Shown in pieces: positions 61,953 through 64,000 of a stretch of DNA of 64,000 nt. A program made the translations under genes and the position numbers. The notes beneath the pieces were generated by a model. The model did not search any database, was not told the DNA's origin, and was given only the letters and a program-made list of their open reading frames with translations. Origin of the DNA: Sphingomonas rosea (GTDB taxonomy: Bacteria; Pseudomonadota; Alphaproteobacteria; Sphingomonadales; Sphingomonadaceae); contig NZ_BAABBR010000001.1 of NCBI RefSeq assembly GCF_039538065.1, positions 906,501 through 970,500 on the forward strand, read 5' to 3'. Numbering within the stretch: position 1 is the stretch's first letter; the number at the start of each line of letters is the position of its first letter.

Positions 61953-63824
61953 TTGAAGCAGCTCCTTCTTCTCGCCTCCACCGCCCTGCTGGCGGGATGC
62001 GCGACCACCACGCCCGATCCGCTGGTGGTCCCACCGCCCGAAACCGCTGCTGCCGAGGCGGCGCCCGCCGCAACCGCCCCGGCGCCGGTTCCGGCGCGTA
62101 ATGCGCAGCTCGCCGCCTTCTTCGAGGAATATGACAAGGCCAGCCTCGCCCTGTCGCCGCTGTCGAAGGCCTATCGCGGGATCAAGGACGCCGATTACGG
62201 CAAGTGGGACGAGCTGAGCGACGCCGCCGAGGAGCGCGACCGGGCCCTCGACCGGCGTTATCTCGCAGATCTTCGCCAGCGCTTTCCGCGCGCCTCGCTC
62301 AGCCCCGACGACCAGCTGAGCTACGACCTGTTCGAATATCGCATCGCACGCAGCGAATCGCTTTATCCCTATCGCAAGAACGGGCTCGTCTTCGACCAGA
62401 TGAACGGCGCGCAGAGCGACGGGCCGGCCTTCCTCATCAACATCCACAAGGTCGCCAGCGTCGCGGACGCCGAGGCCTATGTCAGCCGCATCTCGGCCAT
62501 CGCCACCTATCTCGACCAGTCGGTGGCCGAGGCGAACGCGCGTGCGGCCAACGGCGTGCTCGCGCCCCGGTGGGTCTATCCCTACGTTATCGCCGACAGC
62601 CGCAACCTCATTCGCGGCGCGCCCTTCGACAAGGGCGCCGACAACGACCTGTGGGCCGACTTCAAGGCCAAGGTCGGCAAGCTCGACGCCGATGCCGCGA
62701 CCAAGGCGCGGCTGCTCGAGGCGGGGCGAACGGCGATGGTTCGCGACCTCAAGCCCGCCTACAGCCGTGTCATCACGGCGATGCAGGCGCAAATGGCCAA
62801 GGCCGGGACCGACGACGGCATCTGGCGCTTCCCCAATGGCGCGGCGGAATATCAGGCCCGGCTGAAATTTTACACGACGACCGACTTCACTCCCGACCAG
62901 GTCCACGAGCTCGGCCTCGCGCAGGTCGCGCGGATTCACGGGGAGATGACCGCGCTCAAGGACAAGGTGGGCTTCAAGGGCTCGCTGCAGGACTTCTTCA
63001 AGTTCATGCGCGAGGACAAGCGCTTCTATTATCCCAACACGGCGGCCGGAAAGCAGACCTATCTCGACGAGAGCCTGAAGGCGCAGCAGCAGGTCCAGGC
63101 GGCGCTTCCGCGCTTCTTTGGCCGGCTGCCCAAGACCGCGCTCCTGATCAAGCCGGTCGAGGCGTTCCGCGAGAAGAGCGCGGGCAAGGCCTTCTACCAG
63201 GACCCGCCGCCCGATGGTTCGCGCCCGGGCACCTATTACGTCAACCTCTACAACATGAACGACATGCCTTCGATCGAGGTCGAGGCGCTGTTCTGCCACG
63301 AGGGCATCCCCGGCCACCACCTCCAGGGCGCGCTGCTGAGCGAGCTCGGCGAAGGCGAGGTGCCGCCCTTCCGCCAGTTCTCGGGCTATACCGCGACCGA
63401 CGAGGGCTGGGGCCTCTACGCCGAGAAATTGTGCAAGGAGATGGGGCTCTACCAGGATCCCTATCGCGACTTCGGGCGCTTGCAGCTCGAGCTTCACCGG
63501 GCGATCCGGCTGGTGGTCGACAGCGGCATCCACCACAAGCGCTGGACCCGCGCGCAGGCGATCAAATATGTCGAGGACAACAGCGCCGACGCCAAGGGCG
63601 GGATTGTCAAGGCGATCGAGCGCTACATCGTCTATCCGGGCCAGGCGACGGCCTACATGATCGGCAAGCTGAAGATCGAGGAACTGCGCGCCAGGGCCAA
63701 GGCGCAGCTCGGCGCGCGCTACGACGACCGCCAGTTCCACGACACGATCCTGCTCGCCGGCTCGATGCCGCTCAGCATGCTCGAAAAGCGCGTCGACGAC
63801 TGGATCGCCCGGACCAAGGCCTAG
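61953..63824 (+). CDS. DUF885 family metallopeptidase-like lipoprotein
   Basis: 623 aa. TTG start at 61953 (GGAAAG upstream) gives a lipoprotein signal LLLLASTALLAGC, Pro/Ala linker, then the DUF885 domain. Motifs: YRGIKDADYGKWDELSD, FYTTTDFTPDQVHELGLAQV, RIHGEMTALKDKVGF, GTYYVNLYNMNDMPSIEVEA and LFCHEGIPGHHLQGALLSEL (HExxxxH plus H, DUF885 zinc-like site), FSGYTATDEGWGLYAEKLCK. Likely a periplasmic zinc peptidase; substrate unknown. Confidence 0.92.
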   Translation: MKQLLLLASTALLAGCATTTPDPLVVPPPETAAAEAAPAATAPAPVPARNAQLAAFFEEYDKASLALSPLSKAYRGIKDADYGKWDELSDAAEERDRALDRRYLADLRQRFPRASLSPDDQLSYDLFEYRIARSESLYPYRKNGLVFDQMNGAQSDGPAFLINIHKVASVADAEAYVSRISAIATYLDQSVAEANARAANGVLAPRWVYPYVIADSRNLIRGAPFDKGADNDLWADFKAKVGKLDADAATKARLLEAGRTAMVRDLKPAYSRVITAMQAQMAKAGTDDGIWRFPNGAAEYQARLKFYTTTDFTPDQVHELGLAQVARIHGEMTALKDKVGFKGSLQDFFKFMREDKRFYYPNTAAGKQTYLDESLKAQQQVQAALPRFFGRLPKTALLIKPVEAFREKSAGKAFYQDPPPDGSRPGTYYVNLYNMNDMPSIEVEALFCHEGIPGHHLQGALLSELGEGEVPPFRQFSGYTATDEGWGLYAEKLCKEMGLYQDPYRDFGRLQLELHRAIRLVVDSGIHHKRWTRAQAIKYVEDNSADAKGGIVKAIERYIVYPGQATAYMIGKLKIEELRARAKAQLGARYDDRQFHDTILLAGSMPLSMLEKRVDDWIARTKA

Positions 63825-63844
63825 GCCCCGCCCGGTTGTGAATC

Positions 63845-63879
63845 GGAGTGTTCCGGCCTAAATAGGACCGGAACACTCC
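63845..63879. promoter_or_regulatory. 35-bp dyad abutting the Rrf2 regulator start
   Basis: GGAGTGTTCCGG (63845-63856) and CCGGAACACTCC (63868-63879) are perfect 12-bp inverted repeats; the 11-nt centre CCTAAATAGGA holds a further CCTA-AA-TAGG dyad. It ends three bases before the ATG of the Rrf2 gene and 20 bp after the DUF885 stop. As DNA it fits an autoregulatory operator overlapping the promoter; as RNA it would trap the AGGA ribosome-binding site in a hairpin. No T-run, so not a standard terminator. Confidence 0.5.
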
Positions 63880-63882
63880 ACT

Positions 63883-64000
63883 ATGCGACTGACCCACCTT
63901 GCCGACTATGCGGTCGTGATCCTGACCGCTGCCGCCCAGCACTCGGGCGAGGAGCGCCTCAACGCGTCCGCGCTGTCGGCCGAGACGGGGGTCCCGCTGC
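63883..64000 (+). CDS. Rrf2-family (SUF/Isc) transcriptional regulator, truncated by window edge
   Basis: First 39 residues: MRLTHLADYAVVILTAAAQH, SGEERLNASALSAETGVPL. This is the Rrf2 winged-helix N-terminus (MRLT..adYAv..l..lA......v....iA...gIp...), most similar to the SUF-system regulator that precedes sufBCDS in alphaproteobacteria. The Fe-S-ligating Cys region is outside the window. The dyad immediately upstream suggests autoregulation. Confidence 0.85.
   Translation, partial: MRLTHLADYAVVILTAAAQHSGEERLNASALSAETGVPL

Noticed and set aside
61770..63740. A 656-codon minus-strand frame opposite the DUF885 gene
   Set aside because: Antisense shadow; DUF885 HExxxxH site and lipobox are on the plus strand.

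Overview
This 64 kb window is GC-rich chromosomal DNA of an alphaproteobacterium, most probably a member of the Sphingomonadales. The case rests on gene content: UrcA-family protein, DUF4402 pilin, a RibB enzyme carrying an N-terminal helix-turn-helix, a PspC mini-operon, long-form (531 aa) isocitrate lyase, an Suv3-like helicase followed by an S4 protein and FdxA, and many small Ala-rich secreted proteins. It is mostly core genome: I see no phage, transposase, integrase, CRISPR array or rRNA. There is one tRNA (Leu, anticodon GAG), one TPP riboswitch and many hairpin terminators.

Layout. 0-13 kb: DUF3576 lipoprotein (cut by the left edge), an outer-membrane barrel candidate, a ThiE-like protein, YggS, then a long minus-strand block holding riboflavin synthesis (ribA with xthA; ribD-ribE-HTH/ribB-ribH), lolA, a tonB-type gene and gltX-nadE. 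13-20 kb: prs, a transglutaminase-like protein that has lost its catalytic residues, PspC plus a 35-aa membrane peptide, and a chaperone-usher operon (DUF4402 pilin, PapD-like chaperone, 905-aa usher). 20-34 kb: zinc-ribbon protein divergent from ftsEX-ydcF-plsC, then pheST, then the glyoxylate shunt (ScfR/RamB-type regulator divergent from DUF4170-aceA-glcB-DUF5996). 34-42 kb: rpmI-rplT, and many small genes including lipoproteins, PilZ, DUF427 and DUF1810. 42-43.4 kb: a gene-poor, lower-GC patch with a tiny Cys/His protein, a nest of strong inverted repeats and a coiled-coil/winged-helix protein. 43.5-64 kb: thiC with TPP riboswitch, MipA, fdxA/S4/helicase, an M23 peptidase, mreB, an AsnC-LytTR fusion regulator with UrcA, HerA, TauE/SafE with TIGR02186, ggt, pyrD, a DUF885 peptidase and the start of an Rrf2/SUF regulator.

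The most interesting system is the riboflavin locus. Two RibBA-like two-domain proteins appear reciprocally decayed: one (2484-3521) keeps the GTP cyclohydrolase II zinc cysteines, the other (5643-6926) keeps the DHBP synthase site but has lost the cyclohydrolase site and gained an N-terminal HTH. The 62-bp gap just upstream of that HTH-RibB gene holds three direct copies of GCAATGTG spaced 21 and 12 bp, the first lying inside a 16-bp palindrome. I see no RFN riboswitch. The inference is an enzyme-repressor controlling its own operon. Other leads are a possible structured RNA at 42.7-42.9 kb with a C(UUCG)G tetraloop, the RAM-LytTR fusion, and a 35-bp dyad abutting the Rrf2 regulator start.
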